The notes below the pieces were generated by a model. That model did no database searches and was not told where the DNA came from. It saw only the letters and a list, made by a program, of their open reading frames with translations. This document shows, one piece after another, positions 33,625-42,826 of a DNA stretch of 64,000 nt. Made by a program: the position numbers and the translations under genes. Numbering within the stretch: the stretch's first letter is position 1; each line of letters begins with the position of its first letter. The stretch is from a virus: positions 1 to 64,000 of the IMG/VR virus record IMGVR_UViG_3300035162_004467; one strand, written 5' to 3'.

Positions 33625-36140
33625 TGGCTATTATTGGTGAAAGAGAAACATTAACATCTTTAGACTTTAATTTCTCCAGTTCAGGAGGTAATCATTCTGC
33701 AACTGTTCAAAGCGTTTTTGACGCAAAAGATTTGTCTGATTCAGAAAGTGAACTTGGGACATTGATTGGTTCTAGTGCTGGTAAGGTTACATTTTCTAAT
33801 GATGAAATTGATAACTTGATGAAGAATTTCATACAAGTTGAGAAGACCGTGCAACAAGATGGAAACAAAAAAACAGTTTCTAGAAAACTTCAAGATTCAA
33901 CATCTCTAAGATTAAAATCTCACTGTTTTATTGTCAGAGGTAGGGACTCCCATCCTCATGATAAGGGGGTTTCTGGAATAAGTAATGCTCAAGTAAGAGA
34001 TTTGACTGCTTCTGGAATGCTGATTGACGGATTGGGGATTTCTAAGCCTAGAGTTTCTTCTGGAGCAGGAGCAGAAGTAATTCTTCCTTATTTCGGAGAA
34101 TTACCTAATAGCCCAATAACAAGTTCTGCACAAAGATTTCCCTTCAGGAGACCGACAAGGTTGAATGGTAGTGGGGTTATAGCAATTGGGAATGTTTATA
34201 ATGAAGAAAGCTCTGTAAATTCTGACGGAAGAAAAACTTCTTTGTCTTATCAAAGTGGGGATCTGAAAGAGAAGATTAGTTTCAACGAAGAGTACGTAAG
34301 TACTTTTTATAAAGACAATCCAGATTTATCTAATTACGACTTGAATTTTGGCTACACTTTGCGGGAAGCGAAGCGAGGTTTCGGTTTGGCTGGCATCACA
34401 TTGGCAGGATTGCCAGAATCAGCCACAGATGAAGTCTTGTTTAGCGAGTCTGGAACTTTAGATTCAATAGCGTCAAGCATTGCTTCTAAATATGGATATT
34501 ATTGGTTTATCGATCCATTTAGCTTTGGATTAATAAAATTCATAAACTCAGCTTCTGCTTCTCAATTAGGTATAACAAATCCATTGACGCAATCAGGAGA
34601 TCTTCAAGAAAAATATGTAAACGCTTCATTCACGCAAAGCAATCTATCCCCAAAGATAGTCAATGCCTTTGGTTCGACAATTGAGAAACGGACTCAAACT
34701 TTTGATTTTGCTGAAGGCCAAAGATATGTTCGTTTCCATAAGCTGCAAATGAAGGGGATGAGTCAGTTTTTTAAATTTGATGAAAGTTTATTAGGATTAT
34801 TTTATGGATTATATCTCTCTGGTAAATTTGATGCATTTACTTTCGATGCTTTAGCTCATTATGCTACCTTTATAGACAAAAACAATAATGTTGAATGGGG
34901 TGACAATTGGGGAAATTCAGATCAAATCCGTGATGGGAAAACATGTGGATGGGGTACTTCTATAGCTGGTACGACAGTTAGAAAATACATGGAAGATCAA
35001 TGGGATGGAGATTTCAATTTAAAAACTGGAACATATGTGACGTTCCGAAAAAGTGTTGGCGGTGTGACAGGGGGGGGGAGGTTAACCAACCCATCTAGAA
35101 ATAAGATATTTGGAAATCTAAAAGATTTTTTCGATTTAATATCTAGTTCTATTTATGTGTCTAACAAATTCTCACAATATAAAGCTAGAAGAATGCAGTG
35201 GGGAAGCTCAGATATGAGCATCTCTGGTCCTTTCGACATTCACGATAAGGACATCTCAGAGGTAGATGGACTTCAAACATTATACTCAGTATTAGAGTTA
35301 AATGGATTTGGAAATAAGAAATTAAATGATATATTTGCAAAATCAGACTCTTCTGGGACAGGGGGAAACCATGGATTTGTTGGAATAATTAAGGGGAACC
35401 AAAGACTTGCTGCGGGAAATAGCAAAAAAGATTTTGATTACGAGGCCGTTAATGATGAAAATTTTATTTTCATCAAAAATCCTCACACTAACGAAAACTT
35501 TTTTGGTTTCTCTAATAAATTCAAGAACAGCGTAGATAATTTGATAACGAAATCTGTTGGGATGTATCAAAAAATTAAGGCATCGGAAAGCCGAGATGCT
35601 CCAAACACATCAAAAGCTTATTATACTAGAGTTAGACAGCCAACAGATGAAGAAGGAACAGAAGAAGACAGAAAGCAGGAGGAAGCCAGAAATAGAAGGC
35701 AAGCAGGACTTGATGCCGCTGCTGAAAAACTCTCAGAGGTAGCGGAAAGATTTGATATAAGATACTTTAACGTTAAAACGAATGGGGCTTCTGGTGATCC
35801 GCTAGTTCCTATTACTCTTGACACAAAGAATGGGAAAATTTCAGACATCAAAGCTTTAGAAGCAGCGAACTTTTCCGCAAGGCAATCTAGCTCTCAAAAA
35901 ACTGCAACTTCTAGTAGGACTATAGTTGGTATCAGTTTACCGGATGTTTTTTCTGTTACACTTTCTGGCCTGACCCTAAAGCTGGGCAGTTCTGGAGTGA
36001 CCACAACGATTCAAGAATCGACGATGAAGCTATTGAAGCCTGATGAACAATTAATAATCAATGATGGCCAAAGAGCAGCCTTGGCTACAAGTTTCAATAC
36101 TAATTTCTCTGCGAAACAGAAAAACTTCTTGGGGCTATAA
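33624..36140 (+). CDS. Tail hub / tip protein
   Basis: An 838-residue protein, the last of the rightward virion block. The central part (SIASSIASKYGYYWFIDPFSFGLI, then VNASFTQSNLSPKIVNAFGS) resembles tail hub proteins of the gp27/Tal type, with a helical charged stretch around residues 670-710. It is likely the central tip through which DNA is ejected. It ends six bases into the convergent gene at 36135, so the two transcripts meet tail to tail. Confidence 0.6.
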   Translation: MAIIGERETLTSLDFNFSSSGGNHSATVQSVFDAKDLSDSESELGTLIGSSAGKVTFSNDEIDNLMKNFIQVEKTVQQDGNKKTVSRKLQDSTSLRLKSHCFIVRGRDSHPHDKGVSGISNAQVRDLTASGMLIDGLGISKPRVSSGAGAEVILPYFGELPNSPITSSAQRFPFRRPTRLNGSGVIAIGNVYNEESSVNSDGRKTSLSYQSGDLKEKISFNEEYVSTFYKDNPDLSNYDLNFGYTLREAKRGFGLAGITLAGLPESATDEVLFSESGTLDSIASSIASKYGYYWFIDPFSFGLIKFINSASASQLGITNPLTQSGDLQEKYVNASFTQSNLSPKIVNAFGSTIEKRTQTFDFAEGQRYVRFHKLQMKGMSQFFKFDESLLGLFYGLYLSGKFDAFTFDALAHYATFIDKNNNVEWGDNWGNSDQIRDGKTCGWGTSIAGTTVRKYMEDQWDGDFNLKTGTYVTFRKSVGGVTGGGRLTNPSRNKIFGNLKDFFDLISSSIYVSNKFSQYKARRMQWGSSDMSISGPFDIHDKDISEVDGLQTLYSVLELNGFGNKKLNDIFAKSDSSGTGGNHGFVGIIKGNQRLAAGNSKKDFDYEAVNDENFIFIKNPHTNENFFGFSNKFKNSVDNLITKSVGMYQKIKASESRDAPNTSKAYYTRVRQPTDEEGTEEDRKQEEARNRRQAGLDAAAEKLSEVAERFDIRYFNVKTNGASGDPLVPITLDTKNGKISDIKALEAANFSARQSSSQKTATSSRTIVGISLPDVFSVTLSGLTLKLGSSGVTTTIQESTMKLLKPDEQLIINDGQRAALATSFNTNFSAKQKNFLGL

Positions 36141-36911
36141 TTTTCTGATCGCAGCCCTTATCTTCCGAACTTCTTTTACTGGGATATCGCTAAAATCATT
36201 CCAGTTTTGAGCGTCTTCATTTTTATAAATTTCTTGCTTCCATAAAGAACGCAAAGCTCCTTTTTTAAAGTCTTCAAAATTGTGGCCTCCACCAGTTTGA
36301 TCTTGCCAGTCTTGGAATAGTCTTGCATGAGGAGAAAGAATACGATCTATACTTTCATCGCTACAAGATTCAATTGATTGCGAATTGACAGCTCCTTTCG
36401 ATTTATCAATCTCATCAGCTCCAACGATATGAATGTTCAGGAAGTTACGGACACATCTTACGAAAGCTCTATTACAAGCAATAGTCTCTAGAAACTTTGC
36501 CGCGAAAGAACCTGTATTTTGCAATGTAGCATTCGCCACATCTTGGTAACCAATGCGCTCTTTGTTGCTTTCATAGTTAGGAGACCAAACAATTTCACAA
36601 CTAGCCACAACATAAGTATCGTTAAGGTGGTTAGTATCGAATGAGACGCTTTCAAATCCTCTGAGTCGGGCCAACTCTTTAATGCCTCCTAACATAATCA
36701 AGAGCTGTTTATCATCCAAGCCTTCTGAAGAAGTGGGGACATCTTTTTTGCGAGCTTCAAACCAGTCCTTGTTTGGATAAAGGAACTCTGATTTAATCAT
36801 TGCCCTCCAATCTACAGAACCATCCTCGCTAAATTCGTATTCTACATTTTCTAAAAGCCCATGTTCATTGCGCTTGTAAAGATCAGGTCCGTAAATTTTT
36901 TTATCACTCAT
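36135..36911 (-). CDS. Candidate recombination / strand-annealing protein
   Basis: A 258-residue protein of a family I do not recognise with certainty. The middle shows VASCEIVWSPNYES followed by NTGSFAAKFLETIACNRAFV and RCVRNFLNIHIVG. A helix ending 'R-A-x-x-R' before a short strand is the style of RecT/Rad52-type annealing proteins. It lies near an SSB-like gene. It has its own promoter, TTGACT-17 nt-TATACT-7 nt-ATG, so it can be expressed early and alone. Confidence 0.5.
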   Translation of the reverse strand: MSDKKIYGPDLYKRNEHGLLENVEYEFSEDGSVDWRAMIKSEFLYPNKDWFEARKKDVPTSSEGLDDKQLLIMLGGIKELARLRGFESVSFDTNHLNDTYVVASCEIVWSPNYESNKERIGYQDVANATLQNTGSFAAKFLETIACNRAFVRCVRNFLNIHIVGADEIDKSKGAVNSQSIESCSDESIDRILSPHARLFQDWQDQTGGGHNFEDFKKGALRSLWKQEIYKNEDAQNWNDFSDIPVKEVRKIRAAIRKL

Positions 36912-36947
36912 TTCAATCAGTATAAAGCATAAGTTTATCTAAGTCAA
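36912..36947 (-). promoter_or_regulatory. Consensus sigma70-type early promoter, near-leaderless
   Basis: TTGACT (36942-36947), 17 nt, TATACT (36919-36924), 7 nt, ATG at 36911. It lies inside the end of the upstream glycosyltransferase gene, giving the annealing candidate an independent start. Confidence 0.75.
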
Positions 36948-38022
36948 CGAAAATATCGTCTAAATTTTCTTCGCTGTTAGCTTCGAAAAGAGAGTGATAC
37001 GCTTTTCTATTCTTGAAGTAAATTGTATAAGATTTTATTTTTAAATTCTTTTTAGGCAGTTTTAGCTGTTTTTTATTTTTTTCTATTTTTTCAGATTCGT
37101 CAATTAGAGCGATCTGATCATCAAAAAACTTATACCTTTCCTCTTCGAGAGTTTCTTCGTTTGTGCAAAACAAACGCAAAGCAACTCCTTTCTTTTTAGC
37201 TTGTTCGATGAACTCTGCATCAAAGCGATCAGAGAAATAATTTATACAGTTTATGTTTTTTTGACTTAAAACTTGGTCCCCTAAAGGTTTGTTGGTAACG
37301 ATTGAAATTTGGTTGTCTTTGAATAAATGAAGAGTATTTTCTTCGTTATGAAGTAAATCAAACCTAAGGACTATCTTTTTGGAAGATGCATCATATTTAT
37401 GATCTGGTATAATATGAATGAATTCTTCTTTATATTTACCCCCAATAAAAATCGTTTTTCTAGAACTTTTATTTTTACCTAATTTTTTAAGAATAGCATT
37501 AGCTATTTGCTCTGGATTAATTAAGTTAATTTGTTTGGGGTTCTCTTTCAAAGAGTAGGATGGTTTCTTCCCATTTCTATGAGATTCAATTATCGCATGG
37601 TTCTTTTTCGAACCCCAAACTGGACTGCAAGTAGAGGCATGTGTGTGCGCGTATATCGCAACAATAGGCTTGTCAAAAGAAGAGGCAATGTGAACTGGCA
37701 AACTATCTATCCCAACATGCATAAGCCCATTCTTAATAATGTAAGCAGATTGCTTGATACTTTGAGTAGCAGCGAACTTTGTAACGTTTTTTATTTTTGG
37801 TTCTCCCCCAGAGCCTATTTGAATAAACTTAATATCTGGAGCTTTTTGCTTGACTAAAGATATAACCTCCTCCCAATAATCGTATTCTTTAGATTGAACT
37901 TTATTATCATTGTGAATGGTAATATAATTCTCTTCAAGAAGAGGAAAAAAATGAGGTTTAAAATGTGGTTCACCAATCTTAACTCCCAAATCTTTTGCGT
38001 AAACTTCTACTAGGTGGCTCAT
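36913..38022 (-). CDS. GT9 (heptosyltransferase-type) C-terminal half plus extra domain
   Basis: A 369-residue protein. Its first 170 residues are the C-terminal nucleotide-sugar domain of a glycosyltransferase family 9 enzyme: IKFIQIGSGGEP, then YIIKNGLMHVGIDSLPVHIA and the Asp/Ser-Pro-x-His region. The N-terminal acceptor domain is missing and is instead found at the C-terminus of the upstream gene. The start codon overlaps the upstream stop (ATGA, 38019-38022). The remaining 200 residues are an unassigned alpha/beta region with IVTNKPLGDQVL. Together the two proteins could rebuild one GT9 enzyme. Confidence 0.7.
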   Translation of the reverse strand: MSHLVEVYAKDLGVKIGEPHFKPHFFPLLEENYITIHNDNKVQSKEYDYWEEVISLVKQKAPDIKFIQIGSGGEPKIKNVTKFAATQSIKQSAYIIKNGLMHVGIDSLPVHIASSFDKPIVAIYAHTHASTCSPVWGSKKNHAIIESHRNGKKPSYSLKENPKQINLINPEQIANAILKKLGKNKSSRKTIFIGGKYKEEFIHIIPDHKYDASSKKIVLRFDLLHNEENTLHLFKDNQISIVTNKPLGDQVLSQKNINCINYFSDRFDAEFIEQAKKKGVALRLFCTNEETLEEERYKFFDDQIALIDESEKIEKNKKQLKLPKKNLKIKSYTIYFKNRKAYHSLFEANSEENLDDIFVDLDKLMLYTD

Positions 38023-39743
38023 CTTAATCTAAATTGAATTTTATCTTTCCCGTTGTGGTTGTAGCTGTATGTTTTTTGAGTCATGCAGTGTGGTAAGAAA
38101 GCAATATCGAAAAGACCTTCGTGGTCGCCCCTACCCTCAAGTACATACATATTATCAAGAGAGTCAGAATATGGTATAACTTTGTGGACAAAAGGATTGT
38201 CATTTATAAGGTCATAAAATTCTGGCTGAGTAACGAAGAATATTTTTTTATTAGGATAAAGGTTATGCAGATTCTCCATCAGAGAGTTTGCCATTAATAC
38301 ATCTCCTGCTGACCTTGGAAGAACTACAGCGATTCTATCTTTGAGAGGCACATCTTTTAGGAAGTCTTCTAGTTTCGGTTTCTGAGCTTTCGGCTCTTCT
38401 TCCTTTTTCTTCTTTGTTCTTAATTCAACTGATTTAATAAAATGCTTTAATCTCTCTGTTGTGTTTTGAACTGAGAATCTTTCTTGAACATATTTTTTGC
38501 CAGTTTCAATGAGTTTTAATTTAGACTCTTCGTCCATTTCGTAAACTTGCTGTAGCCTCTCGCAAATACTATCTGGACATGTCGTGGCTTTGATGAACTG
38601 AGTGCTTGGTTCTCTATATTCATTCCAAGCTAAAGGAATCCCACCTTGATGCTCATATGCGGAGTCAGTCCCGCAAGAGTAGTCTGTAACGAGAGTAATA
38701 AGACCAGCGGCTTTAGCTTCTTGAATAGGTAGTTCTTGCCCTCCACTTGTAAATGGATGGCAGTAAACATCCATCATGTTGTATAGTTCATTTAACTCCT
38801 TCTCTCCTACCCCCTTACCGCTATTTTTAGTTTTTACAGATTTCTTAGAACCGCAAGAAGAGCAATCTTTATCTTCTCCAAAATATGGTTGAACAAAGTA
38901 GTCATCGCATTTGTGGCAGATATAAGTCGCCAAGACACTTTTATCTTCAAGATTCTTCTCTTTTAGGTATCTTGGAATATCCCACCCTTGTTGTTTCTCT
39001 CCCCAGTCTGTATGGAGTAGGAGTTTAGCTGATACCTCTGGATTTTTTGCTTTGAATTTTTTAAATCCTTCAAGTAGGTTTGGAACGGACTTCCTGAGTT
39101 GATTTTTGAAAACAAACCCAACCACAAAATCGTCTTTTAGCCCATGAAGCTCTCTTAGCTTATCTCTATCGTCTAGTGGCTTGAAATGGCTGTAATCTAC
39201 GGCCCCGTGGACAGTTTCCACTGTAGAATGCCCAAGTTCCTTCATTGCCTTCTCAGCAAAGCTAGCCCAAACTAGCATTTGATCACATTTAGGTTCCATG
39301 TCGATAGCTTGATCTAAAATCGGCAAGCTATCTAAAGTTGTCCAAATTATTTTCCTTGTTTCATCCCACCAAGATTTTTTTTCATAATCTCTAAACGCCC
39401 AAACATCTTCAATTCCTAAAAATACATCTGGCTTAACTTTTTCTACAATTTTGTCGATTGAATAGAATCCATATTGAGCAGCTCTCTTTCTTACTGGCTC
39501 CTTCTCTATTTCGATTAAAGTTTTCTGGTCCGAAGGATATGTCCCATAAGATTCCCAAGGCGTATAGATGTCTCTACCGTATGGGACTCCATTGGCAGCT
39601 TCTACTACTTCAATATCTGGATCATTATGAAGAGCTAAGAGAATATTTTTCATATTCTTCCCAAACCCCGTTACCATACGGGAATAATTAGATTGAACTA
39701 ATACTTTAATTTTAGAAGGGGACATCATCATCGTCGTCCTCAA
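38019..39743 (-). CDS. GT4 glycosyltransferase with zinc insert, fused to GT9 N-terminal half
   Basis: A 574-residue fusion. Residues about 10-450 are a GT-B family 4 transferase, with VVGFVFKNQLRKSVPNLLEGF and SGGQELPIQEAKAAGLITLV, the nucleotide-sugar site. Inside it lies a zinc ribbon (CHKCDDYF, then CSSCGSKK). After a charged linker, residues about 480-570 match the start of a GT9 enzyme (IAVVLPRSAGDVLMANSLMENL) and stop abruptly where the next gene continues the fold. Starts: the first ATGs all overlap the end of the SSB-like gene, and the ATG at 39725 is an equally good choice. Confidence 0.75.
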   Translation of the reverse strand: MRTTMMMSPSKIKVLVQSNYSRMVTGFGKNMKNILLALHNDPDIEVVEAANGVPYGRDIYTPWESYGTYPSDQKTLIEIEKEPVRKRAAQYGFYSIDKIVEKVKPDVFLGIEDVWAFRDYEKKSWWDETRKIIWTTLDSLPILDQAIDMEPKCDQMLVWASFAEKAMKELGHSTVETVHGAVDYSHFKPLDDRDKLRELHGLKDDFVVGFVFKNQLRKSVPNLLEGFKKFKAKNPEVSAKLLLHTDWGEKQQGWDIPRYLKEKNLEDKSVLATYICHKCDDYFVQPYFGEDKDCSSCGSKKSVKTKNSGKGVGEKELNELYNMMDVYCHPFTSGGQELPIQEAKAAGLITLVTDYSCGTDSAYEHQGGIPLAWNEYREPSTQFIKATTCPDSICERLQQVYEMDEESKLKLIETGKKYVQERFSVQNTTERLKHFIKSVELRTKKKKEEEPKAQKPKLEDFLKDVPLKDRIAVVLPRSAGDVLMANSLMENLHNLYPNKKIFFVTQPEFYDLINDNPFVHKVIPYSDSLDNMYVLEGRGDHEGLFDIAFLPHCMTQKTYSYNHNGKDKIQFRLR

Positions 39744-40302
39744 CTACGGACGCTTTAGGTGCAGATTTCTGATAAGTTTTTTGTGACTGTTCCTGTTTAT
39801 AATCCTTCTTGTAAGCTTCTGATTGAGCAATCAGGCTTTCTTTAATATACCCTTCAAGGAGAACCGCTAAACATTCAGCTTCTCCAGCTTCAATTGGTAG
39901 CTTGAAGAATTGTGAAGAGTTTTTTGTAATAGTTAAACCCCAAGCTGGAGATTTGAAGGTTTCTTGGCCATCTTTGTTCTTGATAATGCGATTTTTATCC
40001 CAAGGAGTAAATTTAATGATGGTGGTTTTTTCTTCTGTTTTATGAAAGCCCACAAAAGGAATGCGTGTTTTCATGCAAGACAGGAATTCGCCAGCTTCAT
40101 TTTCTGTTAACTTAATCGTAGTTGACTTATCTGGATTTTTAGCATTTTGCTTAAAAGAGCCTGTTTTCGTCTGATCATTCCAACTGTGTTGTAGGATCAT
40201 TGAAACAAAAAGTACAGACTTCCCATTTCTGTCTTTAGTAGAATCAAAAGTGAAAGCAGATCCAGTATTCTTAGCATTTGGCTTATAAAGTGTAAATTTC
40301 AT
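39712..40302 (-). CDS. Single-stranded DNA-binding protein-like, acidic tail
   Basis: A 196-residue protein. A basic, beta-rich core (to about residue 150) carries tandem strand-rich segments, and after a glutamine-rich linker it ends in an acidic tail, EDDDDDVPF. This tail is the signature of SSB proteins, where it recruits replication partners. The core is not an obvious OB-fold SSB and may belong to another phage SSB class. It likely protects single strands for the replication machinery at 52-62 kb. TACACT ends 6 nt before the ATG. Confidence 0.65.
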   Translation of the reverse strand: MKFTLYKPNAKNTGSAFTFDSTKDRNGKSVLFVSMILQHSWNDQTKTGSFKQNAKNPDKSTTIKLTENEAGEFLSCMKTRIPFVGFHKTEEKTTIIKFTPWDKNRIIKNKDGQETFKSPAWGLTITKNSSQFFKLPIEAGEAECLAVLLEGYIKESLIAQSEAYKKDYKQEQSQKTYQKSAPKASVVEDDDDDVPF

Positions 40303-40314
40303 AGAAAAAGTGTA
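40303..40314 (-). promoter_or_regulatory. Early promoter -10, leaderless type, for the SSB-like gene
   Basis: On the minus strand TACACT (40309-40314) ends 6 nt before the ATG at 40302. Its complement AGTGTA reads as a late-type element on the plus strand, so the divergent region up to 40341 could serve both directions. Confidence 0.45.
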
Positions 40315-40340
40315 TTCTTATTTAGATAATCTATTGTAAC

Positions 40341-41333
40341 ATGGCATTTACTAAAATTCAACCACAACAATTACAATTACCTACTTTTACTAGTCCTAGT
40401 GGTGATTTTTCATTTACTGATCTCTCCACTGGAATCCAGATCAATTTAGATAGGACTATCACTGGTCCAATGGTCATCACTGAACTCAAAACCAGTGCAG
40501 AAACAACTATTCTTACTGTCGCAGATAATAATTCATTTTCGGAAAATTCAATTTGCATTGCTGGCGTGAACAATCGTGTTTCAGGAGATAATAATGTTTT
40601 ATTAAACGGACGATCCACAACTGAATTTTCAGGATCATTTAACACTCTTGTTAACGGAAAATCAGTTAATTTTGGGGCGAGTGGACAGCAAAATACAATT
40701 TTAGGTGGAGACGGAGTCTCTTTTGCCGATCAAGTCACAGGATCAGTGATATTAGCTGATCACGAGACAGCTGTAACTAATAGCACGAATCATTCTTTAA
40801 TGGTTTCTTTTGAAAGCGGGGTTACCTTCCAAAATGGTGATGTCCAATTCAATGGTGATAATGCTAATTTTAGCTCCCATCTAAAAGTTGATTCAAGTCA
40901 CTCTGGAATATTTAGCGGAAATTGCTCTATAGGAGGGGCTCTAGATGTACACGATCTGATTGTTACTGGAGCCACTCAATTTTCTGGATCTGTTGATATG
41001 GATGATCCAGTAAGATTTCACGACAGTGTACTTTTACAAGACTCTTCGGAAGCAGCATCACAGACTTGGGTTAACGAAACGGGAGTTAAGTTGCTAATGG
41101 GCGCACCCGGAAATTCAGCTTTAGCGCCTTACTTAAATACTGCGGTTGGAACTAGTTTCGGAACGAACGCTTTTTCTAAAATGGGTACGAATGATACCTT
41201 GTCAGGCCATTTATTAGTAGATACTATTGGAGACCCAGACAAGGCAAGATTAGTATTCACCTGCCATGGATTTACAGGAGTAATTGCTTTTGACGCTTTC
41301 CAAACTGGAGCGATTCCCGAACACTTTCCTTAG
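40341..41333 (+). CDS. Beta-structured fibre-like virion protein
   Basis: A 330-residue protein of repeated short beta strands (NNRVSGDNNVLLNGRS, VNFGASGQQNTILGG, NHSLMVSFESGVTF), rich in Ser, Gly, Asn and Asp. This is the look of a tail fibre or spike, or of the YadA-type beta-roll. There is no separate chaperone domain at the end. It lies away from the tail block, between two leftward operons, which is typical of exchangeable receptor-binding genes. TTTAGATAATCTATT lies upstream of the ATG. Confidence 0.6.
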   Translation: MAFTKIQPQQLQLPTFTSPSGDFSFTDLSTGIQINLDRTITGPMVITELKTSAETTILTVADNNSFSENSICIAGVNNRVSGDNNVLLNGRSTTEFSGSFNTLVNGKSVNFGASGQQNTILGGDGVSFADQVTGSVILADHETAVTNSTNHSLMVSFESGVTFQNGDVQFNGDNANFSSHLKVDSSHSGIFSGNCSIGGALDVHDLIVTGATQFSGSVDMDDPVRFHDSVLLQDSSEAASQTWVNETGVKLLMGAPGNSALAPYLNTAVGTSFGTNAFSKMGTNDTLSGHLLVDTIGDPDKARLVFTCHGFTGVIAFDAFQTGAIPEHFP

Positions 41334-41358
41334 GCGCATCAATATCTTCTCCAACATC

Positions 41359-41742
41359 TTAATCAAGATCTATCTTTATCTTGGGAGTTCCGATAGCCTT
41401 TTGTTTGTCGGACATGTGCTTTTTGCCCACTTTCTTTTCGTAGTCATTAAAAGCTTTCCTTTTGACTGGATCTTCTCCACCGTTAGCTCCTGCCCTTTTC
41501 TCTGACAATTCTGAGGAATAATCCAGAACATCACCTATAGTTCCTTTCATTTTGCCAGTTTTCTCTACAAACCCATTGTGATCCCAAGCGTCATCTTTAG
41601 TGTCAATTGATGCATGAGGGGCTATAAATACTCTTTTCCATTCTAGGCCGAACTCATCAATATGGATGTGTTCTTCATTCATTCCTTGAACGACTTCTTT
41701 GTGTTCTCCTGTCTCTGGGTGTTTGTAGATATAAATGGCCAT
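41359..41742 (-). CDS. FmdB-like small protein without cysteines
   Basis: A 127-residue protein whose first 45 residues (MAIYIYKHPETGEH, then LEWKRVFIAPHASI) resemble the 'P.Y.Y.C..CG' ribbon of FmdB-type regulators, but the cysteines are absent, so it cannot bind zinc in the usual way. Such proteins occur in phage head and replication modules; the role is unknown. It lies one base from the glycosyltransferase gene upstream and shares its transcript. Confidence 0.5.
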   Translation of the reverse strand: MAIYIYKHPETGEHKEVVQGMNEEHIHIDEFGLEWKRVFIAPHASIDTKDDAWDHNGFVEKTGKMKGTIGDVLDYSSELSEKRAGANGGEDPVKRKAFNDYEKKVGKKHMSDKQKAIGTPKIKIDLD

Positions 41743-41743
41743 A

Positions 41744-42826
41744 TTAGTAGATTTTTTCTAGAATTTTTTCAATACTTTTTTCGTAAGTAAACTCTTTCTG
41801 CAATTTTAATCCCTCTGTATTTTCTGATTTAGCCATCTGGACGGATTGATCAATTGATGCTGAAATCTGCTCTCCGTTGAGTCTGTAATATTCTCCTTGA
41901 TTGAATTTAGCTCCTTGGTGGAAAAAGATATTATCATAGCAGGGTTGTTTGCCTATAGGATTTAAAAGTAAAGAATTATTTTCATTAGCCCAATCTTTAT
42001 GTGAGCTGCAATTACTGACTATAGACCACTTCCCCAAAGCTGTTGCATTAAATGCTGGCAAGTTCCAACCCTCTCCATTGGATAAACCAGACAAGTCAAT
42101 ATCAATTGAATTGATTAAATCATTTACCTCGCTGTTTGTTTTAAGTCGGGGCAAAAAGTTTACATTTGAATATTTTTGATTATTCGTCGCTTGAACGCAC
42201 ATTTGATGCATTTGTTCTTTTTTTAAGAACGGGTTTCCGACTAAACAAGTTAGTTGATACCTTGGATTGTTACCAAATTTATTACACCATAGCTGTATGA
42301 GAGCTTGGGTGTTTTTTCTACGTTCCATCTTCCCAATAAGTCCAAAATGTATTATATCCTCACCAAGGTATTCTTTATTTGTCTTGTGGAAGTCTGGGTC
42401 AAAACCAAGGGGGACATAGGACACATTATTACACCCCTTATCCTTAAATGATTGAGCAGCCTCAGAGCAAGAAAAGAAAACATGGTTTTGAGCTTTTACA
42501 ATGCTAACCTCCTCTTCTGTAGGAGAGTCCACTTCATAAAAAGTATATAAAAATTGATTATCTCCGATCTTTTTTTCTGATCCGTTAATATGCCAAACTT
42601 TTAGAGTGGGGGTTGACCTATCTAAACGACTTACCGCTTTGTCGGCATTTTGAGTTATGTAGTCTTGGTCTTCTTTTGATAACTTGTCAAAGGCTGAGAA
42701 GTCTAAATTGCCTATTGGGAAGATGTTTAGATCTAAATCTTTTTTCTTTAATTGCCTAAGAAAGTTTAAAGAAACATTCCCTAAGCTTAAAGAGTTGAAT
42801 GGTGCATTGAGGTTCAGCTTATGCAT
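41744..42826 (-). CDS. Glycosyltransferase (GT4-type)
   Basis: A 360-residue GT-B enzyme. The C-terminal domain shows FGLIGKMERRKNTQALIQLW, the NP/INSIDIDLSGLSNGEGWNLP motif and SIVSNCSSHKDWANENNSLLL, which mark the nucleotide-sugar site. Donor and acceptor cannot be predicted. With the other transferases in this genome it probably modifies a host glycan or the virion. It overlaps the sigma-like gene upstream by eight bases. Confidence 0.8.
   Translation of the reverse strand: MHKLNLNAPFNSLSLGNVSLNFLRQLKKKDLDLNIFPIGNLDFSAFDKLSKEDQDYITQNADKAVSRLDRSTPTLKVWHINGSEKKIGDNQFLYTFYEVDSPTEEEVSIVKAQNHVFFSCSEAAQSFKDKGCNNVSYVPLGFDPDFHKTNKEYLGEDIIHFGLIGKMERRKNTQALIQLWCNKFGNNPRYQLTCLVGNPFLKKEQMHQMCVQATNNQKYSNVNFLPRLKTNSEVNDLINSIDIDLSGLSNGEGWNLPAFNATALGKWSIVSNCSSHKDWANENNSLLLNPIGKQPCYDNIFFHQGAKFNQGEYYRLNGEQISASIDQSVQMAKSENTEGLKLQKEFTYEKSIEKILEKIY

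Noticed and set aside
38010-38030. Programmed -1 frameshift joining the two GT9 halves
   Set aside because: A stop in the -1 frame lies just before the downstream ATG, leaving only a few bases for slippage, and no slippery heptamer is present. Reinitiation at ATGA is simpler.
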